Shown piece by piece: positions 55,314 through 64,000 of a stretch of 64,000 nucleotides of DNA. The DNA comes from an uncultured Clostridia bacterium (GTDB lineage Bacteria; Bacillota; Clostridia; TANB77; CAG-508). Made by a program: the position numbers and the translations under genes. A model generated the notes under the pieces. That model was not told the DNA's origin. It searched no databases and saw only the letters and a program-made list of their open reading frames with translations. Positions within the stretch are counted from its first letter, which is position 1, and each line of letters starts with the position of its first letter. The stretch is taken from assembly GCA_949948835.1 (NCBI GenBank), contig CATLHF010000008.1, positions 1 to 64,000 of the forward strand. The letters are read 5' to 3'.

Positions 55314-56489
55314 TTATAGTTGTGTACCTAATCGTTTTTCCATATCTCTTTTCAAGGCTAATATTTCTGTTTCTTTTAGTCCTGTTTGCGCCATTATATA
55401 AGATGTTCTCATATCGTCCTTAAGAAGTCGTCTTGCCATTTGTTGTTTTTGCATTCGTTCTAGTTGCATTTTTGCTTTTTCCAATTTTTCAACACCTAAA
55501 TATGCTAAATCTTCATTATTCATCGTCATGTTTAAAAATCGTATTGCTTCTGTTGTTTGTTTTGTTTTTATGTAAGCATTTACCAGTAAAATAATTTCTT
55601 CTAGCGTTACTTTATCGTATTTTTCATCAATTACCATTCGATATGCATTTACATCATTTACTGTAATTTCTTTTGCATCCATCTTTTTTCGAATTGTTTT
55701 GGCATTAATGTTTGTTTTTCTTTGCGTTTCTCTCGATTCTTTTTTTATGGACTTTTCTTGAATTCTTTGTCCAGTTTGTTCTGTTTCTTCTTGTCCTTCT
55801 ACTCCTTGTTGTTTAGTTTCCCCCTCTATTTCTGGTTCTAATACTGCTTTTTCATCTGTTTTACTAATTTCTCTGCTTATTGTATTATTAGATACTCCTA
55901 ATATACCTGCTATCTCTTTTTGTTCTTTTTCCTTATTTTTCTCTTCTTCTTGCCTTCTTTTTTCACCTTCTTGCCTTGCATCTTCTAATAATTTTTGAGG
56001 TATGGATGCTATTTTTTTATTGATGGTAGTATCAGCTACCTGAAACGCTCTTGCAATTTTATGTTGGCTTTTCTCTTGTCTTATTCGTTCTAATATTTCT
56101 TCTTGTTTTATTTCTACTCTTCTATTTGATGGCCTTCTTAAACCTTGTTTTACCGCTTCATTTATTGCTTCATTCACTAATGTTTTATCTATCTCTTTTA
56201 TTCTCATAGAAATATCAGTTTGTTTTACATCCATTACTTGTGCTATTCCAGTTTGATACTTCCCTTGTTTCGTTAACCTTAATATTTGTTCTTGCTCTTT
56301 TTGTAGTGTCACTTCACGCTTTGCTTGCCCTTTTTGCATTGCTTTTTCTAATAATGTTTCATCTATTTTATGCATTCTTCTATTGATTACTTCATATCCT
56401 ATTTTTTGTATTCTTACAATTTCAAGTGTTGTTTTTCCTCGTTCAATTAGCTTTAATAGGTCTTGTTGTGACCATTCTACTTTTGGCAT
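55314..56489 (-). CDS. Hypothetical protein with repeated HTH-like units
   Basis: Several repeats of 'I.R.....EI.....I....I.RR...ID..L...A...G' followed by a Lys/Glu-rich segment. Confidence 0.65.
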   Translation of the reverse strand: MPKVEWSQQDLLKLIERGKTTLEIVRIQKIGYEVINRRMHKIDETLLEKAMQKGQAKREVTLQKEQEQILRLTKQGKYQTGIAQVMDVKQTDISMRIKEIDKTLVNEAINEAVKQGLRRPSNRRVEIKQEEILERIRQEKSQHKIARAFQVADTTINKKIASIPQKLLEDARQEGEKRRQEEEKNKEKEQKEIAGILGVSNNTISREISKTDEKAVLEPEIEGETKQQGVEGQEETEQTGQRIQEKSIKKESRETQRKTNINAKTIRKKMDAKEITVNDVNAYRMVIDEKYDKVTLEEIILLVNAYIKTKQTTEAIRFLNMTMNNEDLAYLGVEKLEKAKMQLERMQKQQMARRLLKDDMRTSYIMAQTGLKETEILALKRDMEKRLGTQL

Positions 56490-56576
56490 ATTTCTTTCCC
56501 CTTTTTACAAAATTCACTATTATTATATATTATTTTACATAAAATTACAATTATTTAATAAAAAAAGAACAAGATG

Positions 56577-57218
56577 TTATTCTTGTTCCATGTTTTGTTT
56601 TATTTTATTTGCTTTTTTTCGAATTCTTTGAATTGCCGTATCCACTGATTTTACTTTTGTGCCTAGTTTTTCGGCAATAGCGGCATAGGACTTTCCTTGT
56701 TTGTATTGGTGTAATACTTGTTTTTCAAAGTCACTTAAGCTCTCATTTATTTTGTTTTCGATTGAATAATAGTATTCTTTTTTTGTTAGCATTTCTAATG
56801 GATCTTCTGTTGTTTTGGTTTCTAATATTTCAATGACTGGCACGTCATCATTTTCTTCGTATGCTGCTGAATTTAAGGAAAATGCCGAGTTTAATGGTAT
56901 GTTTTTTTGACGGTTTGATGTTTTTAGTGCCGTTATTAGTTGTCTTTCGATACATAGGTTAGCAAATGTTTTAAAGGAATTTTGCTTTTCGGAATTAAAT
57001 GATTTGGTGGCTTTATATAGTCCAATTAATCCTTCTTGAATAATATCTTCTCTTTCTGCTCCTGCCATGAAAAATTTACTTGCTTTCATATTCACCAAGT
57101 CATTGTATTTATTCATTAAGTAATTTAATGCGGTATTATCACCAGATTGTATTTCTTGAATTACTTTTTCATCTGGCATATTTCCATATTGAATTTCAAG
57201 TTGATTTGCTTGTATCAT
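56577..57218 (-). CDS. sigH: RNA polymerase sigma-H factor
   Basis: 'NYLMNKYNDLVNMKASKFFMAGAEREDIIQEGLIGLYKATKSFN..SFKTFANLCIERQLITALKTSNRQKNIPLNS'. Confidence 0.9.
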   Translation of the reverse strand: MIQANQLEIQYGNMPDEKVIQEIQSGDNTALNYLMNKYNDLVNMKASKFFMAGAEREDIIQEGLIGLYKATKSFNSEKQNSFKTFANLCIERQLITALKTSNRQKNIPLNSAFSLNSAAYEENDDVPVIEILETKTTEDPLEMLTKKEYYYSIENKINESLSDFEKQVLHQYKQGKSYAAIAEKLGTKVKSVDTAIQRIRKKANKIKQNMEQE

Positions 57219-57309
57219 GTATCTTGCTACCTCCTAAGGCTGATTCTACTTGCATTATATTTGATTCTTCTTCTAAATGTCAAGTGTTTTTCGCTATTTT
57301 TCTTGACTT

Positions 57310-57894
57310 TTAGCGATTTATTTGTCTTTTTATTTCCTCTAATGCCTTTTTTCGACTACTTATGACATTTTTTTCTGTCTTTTCTAGTTCCGCAAGGGTT
57401 CTTCCATCTTCTAATTCAAATATCTCATCAAATCCAAATCCATTTTCTCCTTTGCATGTTGTTGCGATATATCCTGAAAGGATTCCTGTCCCTATTTTAA
57501 ATTCTGTTCCATCATAATATACAATTACTGTCACGTAATCTACTTTTCTTTTTTCTTTTTTAAGTCCTTGCATTTTAGCTAATATATATTCATTTCTTTG
57601 TCTTGCATATTGATTAGAATCTTTGTCTTCTCCTAAAAACCTTGCTGTTTTTACTCCTGGCCATCCACCATATTCTTTAATACAAATTCCACTATCATCT
57701 GCAATGCATGGTATTTTTGTTTTTTCATAAATCTTTTTTGCTTTCTTTTTTGCATTTTCTTCAAATGTTCTTCCATTTTCAATTACTTCTACCGTATTTT
57801 TTATATCGTTTAACGTGATTATATCCCATTCATCTAAGATTGCTTGTATCTCTTTTACCTTCTCTTTATTTCCACTTGCTACTAGTATTTCCAT
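57310..57894 (-). CDS. Non-canonical purine NTP pyrophosphatase (RdgB/HAM1 family)
   Basis: 'MEILVASGNKEKVKEIQAIL', 'ADDSGICIKEYGGWPGVKTARFLG', 'GENGFGFDEIFEL'. Confidence 0.93.
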   Translation of the reverse strand: MEILVASGNKEKVKEIQAILDEWDIITLNDIKNTVEVIENGRTFEENAKKKAKKIYEKTKIPCIADDSGICIKEYGGWPGVKTARFLGEDKDSNQYARQRNEYILAKMQGLKKEKRKVDYVTVIVYYDGTEFKIGTGILSGYIATTCKGENGFGFDEIFELEDGRTLAELEKTEKNVISSRKKALEEIKRQINR

Positions 57895-57950
57895 GACTTA
57901 TTTCCCTTTCTTTTTGCTTATTATATCATACTTTTAGGCAGAATACCACA

Positions 57951-57991
57951 TTTCTACATTTATTGACTTTTTTCTACGTTTATATCATAAT
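57951..57991 (+). promoter_or_regulatory. Promoter of IbrA/IbrB-like operon overlapped by tandem direct repeats
   Basis: TTGACT-N17-CATAAT (57963-57991); TTTCTACATTTAT and TTTCTACGTTTAT spaced 20 bp. Confidence 0.6.
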
Positions 57992-58025
57992 GTTACTATA
58001 TCATTCATTAAAGAAGGTGTAATTT

Positions 58026-59334
58026 TTGCCTAAAATATATTTAGAAAAAAATGTTTTAGATGCTGCCTTTGAGCGATTGGAATTTATATTTGATCATTTT
58101 GATAATATATATTTTAGTGTAAGTGGTGGAAAAGATAGCAGTCTTATGGTTCAACTCGCAAACATGGTGGCTCTTAAGAAACATCGAACGTTCGATGTTT
58201 TATATATTGATTTTGAGGCTCAGTATCGTTTAACCATTGAACATATTTATGAATTAAAGCAATTATCTCAAATAAGAGATTTTTATCATATTGCTCTTCC
58301 TATGGCTCTACGTAATGCTGTTTCTATTTTGCAACCAAAATGGATTTGTTGGGAAGAAGAAAGTAGAGATTTATGGGTAAGAGATTTACCAGCTGATAGT
58401 ATTAATATGACTAACTGTCCTTTTCCATGGTTCCGTAAGGGAGAAGAGTTTGAAGAGTTCATTATTCAGTTTGCTGCCTGGTATCAAAAAAAATGGGGTG
58501 GTAGTGTTGCTTGTGGCGTTGGTATTCGTAGTGATGAAAGTTTAAATCGTTTTCGAACAATTACTTTTGAAGGAAAAATTCTGTATCAGAATAAACATTG
58601 GACAACAAAAATTAAATATGGGGATCAATATATTGATGTTTTTAATTTTTACCCAATTTATGACTGGAGAACAGAAGATATTTGGGGAGCTGTTAGCAAG
58701 TTTGATTTGAAGTATAATCAAGTTTATGAATTGATGTATAAAAATGGACTTAGTATTCATGAACAACGTTTATGCCAACCATATGGTGATGATCAAAAAA
58801 ACGGCTTAGACCAGTTTAAGGCTTTGGAATATGATACTTGGTCTAAAGTAGTAAATCGTGTAAACCGGTGTAAATTTTGGAAATATATATTGTAGAACTA
58901 CTGCTCTTGGAAATCTTAAAACATCCAAGCCAGATTTTATGACTTGGAAGGAATATTCTATCTTTTTATTAGAGAGTATTGGGATTTATAATAGTGATTT
59001 GATGCTTCATTATTATCGAAAAATCAAAAAATTTGCTTATTGGTATAAAAAACGTGATGGTATTGATATGTGTGATATTCCAGATCAGGCAGATACTAAA
59101 TTAGAAAATCAGAAAAAAGTGATTTCTTGGAGAAGGATTGCAAGGTCAATTGAAAAGAATGATTTCTATATGAAACGTCTTTGTTTTGCTCAGACAAAAA
59201 CGGATGATGAAGAACTTCGAAGATTGATTCATAAATGGGATAATTTATTAAATGAGGATACCATTTCTGATGATAAAGATCTAATTAATTTTATAAAAGA
59301 TGAGGTGGAAAAAGATGATAATAAAATTAACTAA
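58026..59334 (+). CDS. IbrA-like phosphoadenosine-phosphosulfate-reductase family protein (DUF3440), +1 shift at CGG 58866-58868; TTG start
   Basis: 'FSVSGGKDSSLMVQLAN' PP-loop; ORF 58026..58895 joins ORF 58939..59334 as VVNRVN-G-VNFGNIYCRTTALGNLKTSKPDFMTWKEYS. Confidence 0.82.
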
Positions 59335-59683
59335 TAAAGATGCTAATTTTTATCAATATATGGGAAAGTTTTTTGGTTCTCGTATTGTTCAAACAGAAAC
59401 GAAAGATCGTATTTATGATGATAATAATAAAACTTGGTATCTTTATGTTGATGCAGATGATAAACCTTATGGTTTTATTTCCGTTTGTGATGATGTAATA
59501 AAAAATATTTATTCTAGTAACGAAACCTACTTAAAAGAGTTATTATTACAAGTAATGCAAGATATTTCCATTCAACCAAGTATCGTAACAAAATTATATG
59601 ATAAACTGTATGTGGAGTGTGGATTAAAACTTACTTCATTAGATAATTATAAACATTTTGTTATGATTCGAGGTGATAAATAA
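59300..59683 (+). CDS. Hypothetical GNAT-like protein between IbrA-like and IbrB-like genes (start probably MIIKLTNKD)
   Basis: Overlapping start with upstream ORF; 'WYLYVDADDKPYGFISVCDDVIKNIYS'. Confidence 0.55.
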   Translation: MRWKKMIIKLTNKDANFYQYMGKFFGSRIVQTETKDRIYDDNNKTWYLYVDADDKPYGFISVCDDVIKNIYSSNETYLKELLLQVMQDISIQPSIVTKLYDKLYVECGLKLTSLDNYKHFVMIRGDK

Positions 59684-60208
59684 TTGAGAGAAATTGAATT
59701 TCCAGTATTAAATGTAAAGATGGTTGATATTGATAAGGTTGTTGCAAATGATTATAACCCTAATAAAGTAGCTCCTCCTGAAATGAAATTATTAAAGCAT
59801 TCCATTGAAGAGGATGGCTATACTCAACCAATCGTTACTTATTATGATAAAGAAAATGACCAATATATTGTTGTTGATGGATTTCACCGTTATCGTTGTG
59901 CTAAAGAGTATTTCCATTTAAAACAAATTCCAGTGGTTACAATTGATAAGGATTTAACCAATCGTATGGCAAGTACAATCCGCCATAATCGTGCAAGAGG
60001 TACTCATCAAATTATTGATATGTCCAAGATTGTTATTGATTTAAGTAATCGTGGTTGGAGTGAAAATGAGATTTCAGAACATTTAGGTATGGAATTGGAT
60101 GAAATTATTCGTTTAAAGCAAATTAGTGGTTTAAAGGAAGCTTTTGCTAATCATGTTTTTAGTAAGTCTTGGGAAGAGTTTGAAGAAAATTTAAAAAAAA
60201 ATACTTAA
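59684..60208 (+). CDS. ParB/Sulfiredoxin-like nuclease domain protein (IbrB-like)
   Basis: 'VVANDYNPNKVAPPEMKLLKHSIEEDGYTQPIVTYY...IVVDGFHRYRCAKEY'; TTG start. Confidence 0.85.
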   Translation: MREIEFPVLNVKMVDIDKVVANDYNPNKVAPPEMKLLKHSIEEDGYTQPIVTYYDKENDQYIVVDGFHRYRCAKEYFHLKQIPVVTIDKDLTNRMASTIRHNRARGTHQIIDMSKIVIDLSNRGWSENEISEHLGMELDEIIRLKQISGLKEAFANHVFSKSWEEFEENLKKNT

Positions 60209-60281
60209 CAGCGTTTTTATATAAATTATATACCTAGCAAGAGTGAAGTAGTTTCACACATGCTAGGTATTTTATGATGTT

Positions 60282-61007
60282 TTATTCGTTTTCTTTTTTC
60301 TTTCGAATTAAAATAAGTGGCGTTAGTTCCTTTCCTTGTCCTGATGGGTTGTCTTTAATTAATTCTTTTAATTCCTCTTCTGATAGTGAAATATCATCTG
60401 AGTATCCTAAAATTTCTTGTCCTAAATCATTCGCGTCTACGATCATACAAGTAATTCCTAGTTGTTGTTTAATGTCATTACATACTCCTGTTGGATCTTC
60501 TGGAAGCCTGATTCCAATATCTCCATATTCTTGCCAAACATGGTCATAAAATCCATCTAGTCCACTTACCTCTTGCCCTACGATTTCATAAAAGACACCT
60601 TTTTTTCCAAATAGTTTGGTAATCGCACTTGCAATACTTGCCCACAGTACTTTAAATAGTCCAACTGTATCAATGGCATATTGCATTTTGATAGTTTCTC
60701 CCACTCCTACTCCTGTTGATGGATGAGATGCGAATTTGGATAATAATTTTGCCCAAAATCCAATTTTAATGTCTTCTCTTTTTACTATTCGGTTTTGGCA
60801 TAGTGCGATAATTTTTTCACTACTTGAAACAATGTCTCCTTCTTCATAAATTGGTAATACGTATTCTTTAAAAATTTCAATATACGATTCTCCCTGTTTG
60901 ACGAATCTTGTTTTAATGGCATGTCTTAAATAGGTTTGTCCTTTTACTTCTATTTCAACTTTTTTTCCTTCATTCATATAGAATTCCATTCTTTTTTCTC
61001 TCCTCAC
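60282..61007 (-). CDS. Coenzyme F420-0:L-glutamate ligase-like protein (CofE-type domain)
   Basis: 'YVLPIYEEGDIVSSSEKIIALCQNRIV' and 'GICNDIKQQLG..MIVDANDLGQEILG'-type motifs. Confidence 0.7.
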   Translation of the reverse strand: MRREKRMEFYMNEGKKVEIEVKGQTYLRHAIKTRFVKQGESYIEIFKEYVLPIYEEGDIVSSSEKIIALCQNRIVKREDIKIGFWAKLLSKFASHPSTGVGVGETIKMQYAIDTVGLFKVLWASIASAITKLFGKKGVFYEIVGQEVSGLDGFYDHVWQEYGDIGIRLPEDPTGVCNDIKQQLGITCMIVDANDLGQEILGYSDDISLSEEELKELIKDNPSGQGKELTPLILIRKKKENE

Positions 61008-61148
61008 TTACATATTTTTAGAGTTTTTGCATATATTATATATTATCGCTTTTTTCATAATTATACAAGGTATTCCTTTAAATTTTAAGAAATTTTAAAA
61101 AGAAGCCTTGACATTACTTTAAAAAGCGATTATACTATACAAGTACAT

Positions 61149-61224
<76 letters not shown>

Positions 61225-61342
61225 GTTTTTTTAGAGATAAGTAGCATGCTACTTATCTCTTTTTTGCAAGTTTGCTTTATTTATGTAAATATGGTATAAT
61301 GGTATTGTTAATGTCAAAAAAGATGTTCAAGGAGGACAAAAA

Positions 61343-61786
61343 ATGATTAAAATTGAAAATGCAAAACTTATTATTCGGGAAAAAACCTTAACAATCACTT
61401 GTAGCGGAAATCCAGATTGTTTCCAGAATGTACTTAACTGTGCATGTGCAATTCTTGATGGGGTCGAATATATCGGCGATCGCATCGAAGCAGACCGGCT
61501 CTTGGTCACTTTAATCAAATATAACGGTCAGCTTTATTATCTGTACGATCCATCAGCATGCGGAACAGAAAACTTTCAAATATACAGCATGCTTTTTATG
61601 CAGTATGAAGAAAGCTTGGAATGCACAAATCCTGTTTCTGATTATCAATATGTTCTTGATTATTATCAAATTGCTGTGCATAATTCGATGCATGTTCAGT
61701 TGTATTTTCGGTCAAATGAATATGAGATGGCCGAAAGGATGAAGAACGGATTGGGAAAGGACGTTGCATTTTTGAAAAAAATTTAA
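61343..61786 (+). CDS. Hypothetical protein, 147 aa, compositionally foreign
   Basis: RBS GGAGG; intact ORF with three in-frame CGG codons (61376, 61496, 61709) read as Arg; higher local GC than neighbours. Confidence 0.7.
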   Translation: MIKIENAKLIIREKTLTITCSGNPDCFQNVLNCACAILDGVEYIGDRIEADRLLVTLIKYNGQLYYLYDPSACGTENFQIYSMLFMQYEESLECTNPVSDYQYVLDYYQIAVHNSMHVQLYFRSNEYEMAERMKNGLGKDVAFLKKI

Positions 61787-61877
61787 CCTCAGACGGCAAG
61801 GTTTTTTCCTTGCCGTTTTTCTTTTTATTTATCTAACAGAACAACTCTTAATGTGCAATCACATTGAATTAATAATT

Positions 61878-62500
61878 CTATTTTACGCTAATTTTTTCTT
61901 TAATTGCTTCAAATTTTGCTTCTCCTATGCCTGGTACATTTTTTAGTTCTTCTATTTGTTTAAAGTTTCCGTTTTCTTTTCGATAATTGATGATTTTTTC
62001 TGCTGTGGATGCTCCGTATTCCTTGCAATGTTTGGAGTTCTTCGGTGGTTGCTTTATTTAAGTTAATTTTTTTATTGTGTGTTTCTTGTGGTGTTATTTC
62101 GTTTGTTGTACTTTCTTCTGATATGTATTCTTGTGGTTGTTCTCCTATTTTAGGTATAATAATTTTCTGTCCGTCTTCTACTGGATAGGCTAAATTAATA
62201 TTCGTAATATCTGCATCTTTATTTAATCCTCCTGCTTTTCCGAATGACGTCCGCAATTCTTGCACCCTCTGTTGTTTTAATGATTCCTGGATTTTTTACT
62301 TCTCCCGCTATATGGACAATAATTTGATTTTCTATTTCTTCTTCTGGTTCTTCTTTTTCTATTACATTTTCTTCACTTATTTGTATGGTGTCTTCTTTTG
62401 TGTTTTGTAAAACGGTATAGAAATAGTAGCCTATCATAACAATCATGACAGATAATACTAATGCGCCTATATGAATTTGCTTTTGATTAAATTGAATCAT
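61878..62500 (-). CDS. comEA: ComEA-like competence protein (SLBB + helix-hairpin-helix), two +1 shifts at CGG 62240-62242 and 62014-62016
   Basis: Three frames in order: ...EGARIADVI-G-KAGGLNKDADITNINLAYPVEDGQKIIIP... and ...INLNKATTEELQTLQGI-G-ASTAEKIINYRKENGNFKQIEELKNVPGIGEAKFEAIKEKISVK*. Confidence 0.88.
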
Positions 62501-62609
62501 TTTGGTTCTTCCTTTCTTTCTTAATTTTTGTGTTTTTTTGTGATATGGATTGAATTTTGTAACGATTTAAGTTAAGATATTAATAATATTTTTAATTGGA
62601 TGGTGTTTT

Positions 62610-63935
62610 ATGAATCGAAAAAAATATTTACGATTGATTGTTACTTTTTTTATGATGTTAACTTTTATTTTTTCTATTGTCCCTAGTTATGCAATAGCTT
62701 CTACTCCAGAGGTAAATGCTCCTGTAGCACTTCTTATGGATATGGGAACTGGGAAAATTTTATATGAAAAAAATGCAAAACAAAAAATGTATCCTGCAAG
62801 TACGACTAAGATGATGACTGCTATTTTAGCTTTGGAAAATCGCTTGCTTACAGATACAGCGACTGTTAGTTATAATGCGATTTTTACAGTACCTGTTGGT
62901 TATAGTAATGCTAATTTACAATTAGACGAAGTTTTAACAATGGAACAACTTTTACATGTGTTATTAATTCCTTCTGCAAATGATGCAGCAAATGTGATTG
63001 CAGAAGATATCGCAGGCTCTGTAGAGAGTTTTTGCAGTATGATGAATACAAAGGCTAGAGAAATTGGTTGTGAAAATACAAATTTTGTGAATGCAAATGG
63101 TGTGCATGATGAAAACCATTATTCTACGGCTTATGATTTGGCTCTAATTGGTAGATATGCTATGCAAAACGAAACTTTTCGAAAGCTTGTTTCTACCGTT
63201 CGTTATACTTTGCCAGTTACTAATAAATATGATAAGGCTGACCGCGTTTTTCTTACTACAAATCGTTTGATTAATCCCAAAAGTGGTCAATATTATGAAG
63301 TTGCTACTGGAATTAAGACTGGATATACCGATGCTGCTAAAAATTGTATTGTAGCAAGTGCCAAAAAGGATGATATGGAATTAATTTGCGTTATTATGGG
63401 GGCTGGTAGTGATTTAACAACTGCTACAAATAAGTTTGATGATTGTATGACATTATTTGATTATGGGTTTGGAAATTATAAATACGAAACGCTTTGTAAG
63501 GCAAACGATGTGTTTAAGGTAATTACTCCACGAAATGCTTCAAAAGACACAAAGAATTTAAATGTTTTATATGAAAATAATATAATGGCTCTAATGAAAA
63601 CAAATGATTCTACTTTGAATGTTTCTCCTGAAGTGGAGTTAGATAAAAAGCTAAAAGCTCCGATTACAAAAGGAAGTGTGATTGGAAAAGTTTCTTATAC
63701 CATTGATGGTATTAACTATACTACAAATTTAATTGCAGGTCAAGATATTTTAGCAAGTTCTATTTTTTCTCTTTTGTTTAAGATTGCTCTTGTTCTTTTG
63801 GCACTATATCTTTTAAAGCGAATTTTAAATTTTATAGAAAGAGGAAATAGAAAAAAGAAGAAGAAATATGCTAAAACAAAAAAGAAAAATACCAATAAAA
63901 CTTCTGGTTCTTCTCCTTATCGTTTTGATTATTAA
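62610..63935 (+). CDS. D-alanyl-D-alanine carboxypeptidase (DacF type), intact paralog
   Basis: 'YPASTTKMMTAILALE', 'PSANDAANVIAEDIAGS', 'ATGIKTGYTDAAKN'. Confidence 0.93.
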   Translation: MNRKKYLRLIVTFFMMLTFIFSIVPSYAIASTPEVNAPVALLMDMGTGKILYEKNAKQKMYPASTTKMMTAILALENRLLTDTATVSYNAIFTVPVGYSNANLQLDEVLTMEQLLHVLLIPSANDAANVIAEDIAGSVESFCSMMNTKAREIGCENTNFVNANGVHDENHYSTAYDLALIGRYAMQNETFRKLVSTVRYTLPVTNKYDKADRVFLTTNRLINPKSGQYYEVATGIKTGYTDAAKNCIVASAKKDDMELICVIMGAGSDLTTATNKFDDCMTLFDYGFGNYKYETLCKANDVFKVITPRNASKDTKNLNVLYENNIMALMKTNDSTLNVSPEVELDKKLKAPITKGSVIGKVSYTIDGINYTTNLIAGQDILASSIFSLLFKIALVLLALYLLKRILNFIERGNRKKKKKYAKTKKKNTNKTSGSSPYRFDY

Positions 63936-63937
63936 AA

Positions 63938-63975
63938 AAAGTTCCCAGTCGCAATAGCGATTGGGAACTTTTTTT
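63938..63975 (+). terminator. Intrinsic terminator of dacF paralog
   Basis: AAGTTCCCAGTCGC aata GCGATTGGGAACTTTTTTT. Confidence 0.85.
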
Positions 63976-64000
63976 ATTTGTTTCTTGCATATAATTCTTC

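Overview
AT-rich Firmicutes (Clostridia-like) chromosomal window, with most genes on the minus strand. Recognisable content: a giant cyclic-beta-glucan synthase-like protein (GT84/GH94), a LMW tyrosine phosphatase, two DacF-type carboxypeptidases, a relaxase-less type IV secretion cluster (VirB4, VirB6/TrbL, PrgI, three pilin-like proteins, bifunctional wall hydrolase), glycosyltransferases, Spo0E, Lgt, two M16 peptidases, YqeY, rpsU, prs, nrdG/nrdD plus a CRP/FNR regulator, ftsH, tilS, dnaB, rplI, gdpP, rpoC, rpoB, sigH, a RdgB/HAM1 pyrophosphatase, an IbrA/IbrB-like operon, initiator tRNA-Met and comEA. The most striking signal is at codon level. Seven native genes are interrupted by eight +1 frameshifts, and every interruption sits exactly at an in-frame CGG codon followed by A, G or T. 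Skipping the C restores the frame and reads the next triplet as GGN (Gly), which is often a conserved Gly (the SGN motif of DacF, the LGQ of Lgt, the GIG of ComEA). About 100 out-of-frame CGG trinucleotides in coding regions show no frame disruption. In-frame CGG read straight through as Arg was seen only in two compositionally foreign-looking ORFs. This points to an unassigned or quadruplet-decoded CGG codon acting as a genome-wide programmed +1 frameshift signal. A second notable find is an Fst/par-like type I toxin-antitoxin locus at about 9.28-9.58 kb, with a 22-aa hydrophobic peptide, convergent promoters, direct repeats and a shared bidirectional terminator. All calls are by eye; no searches were run.
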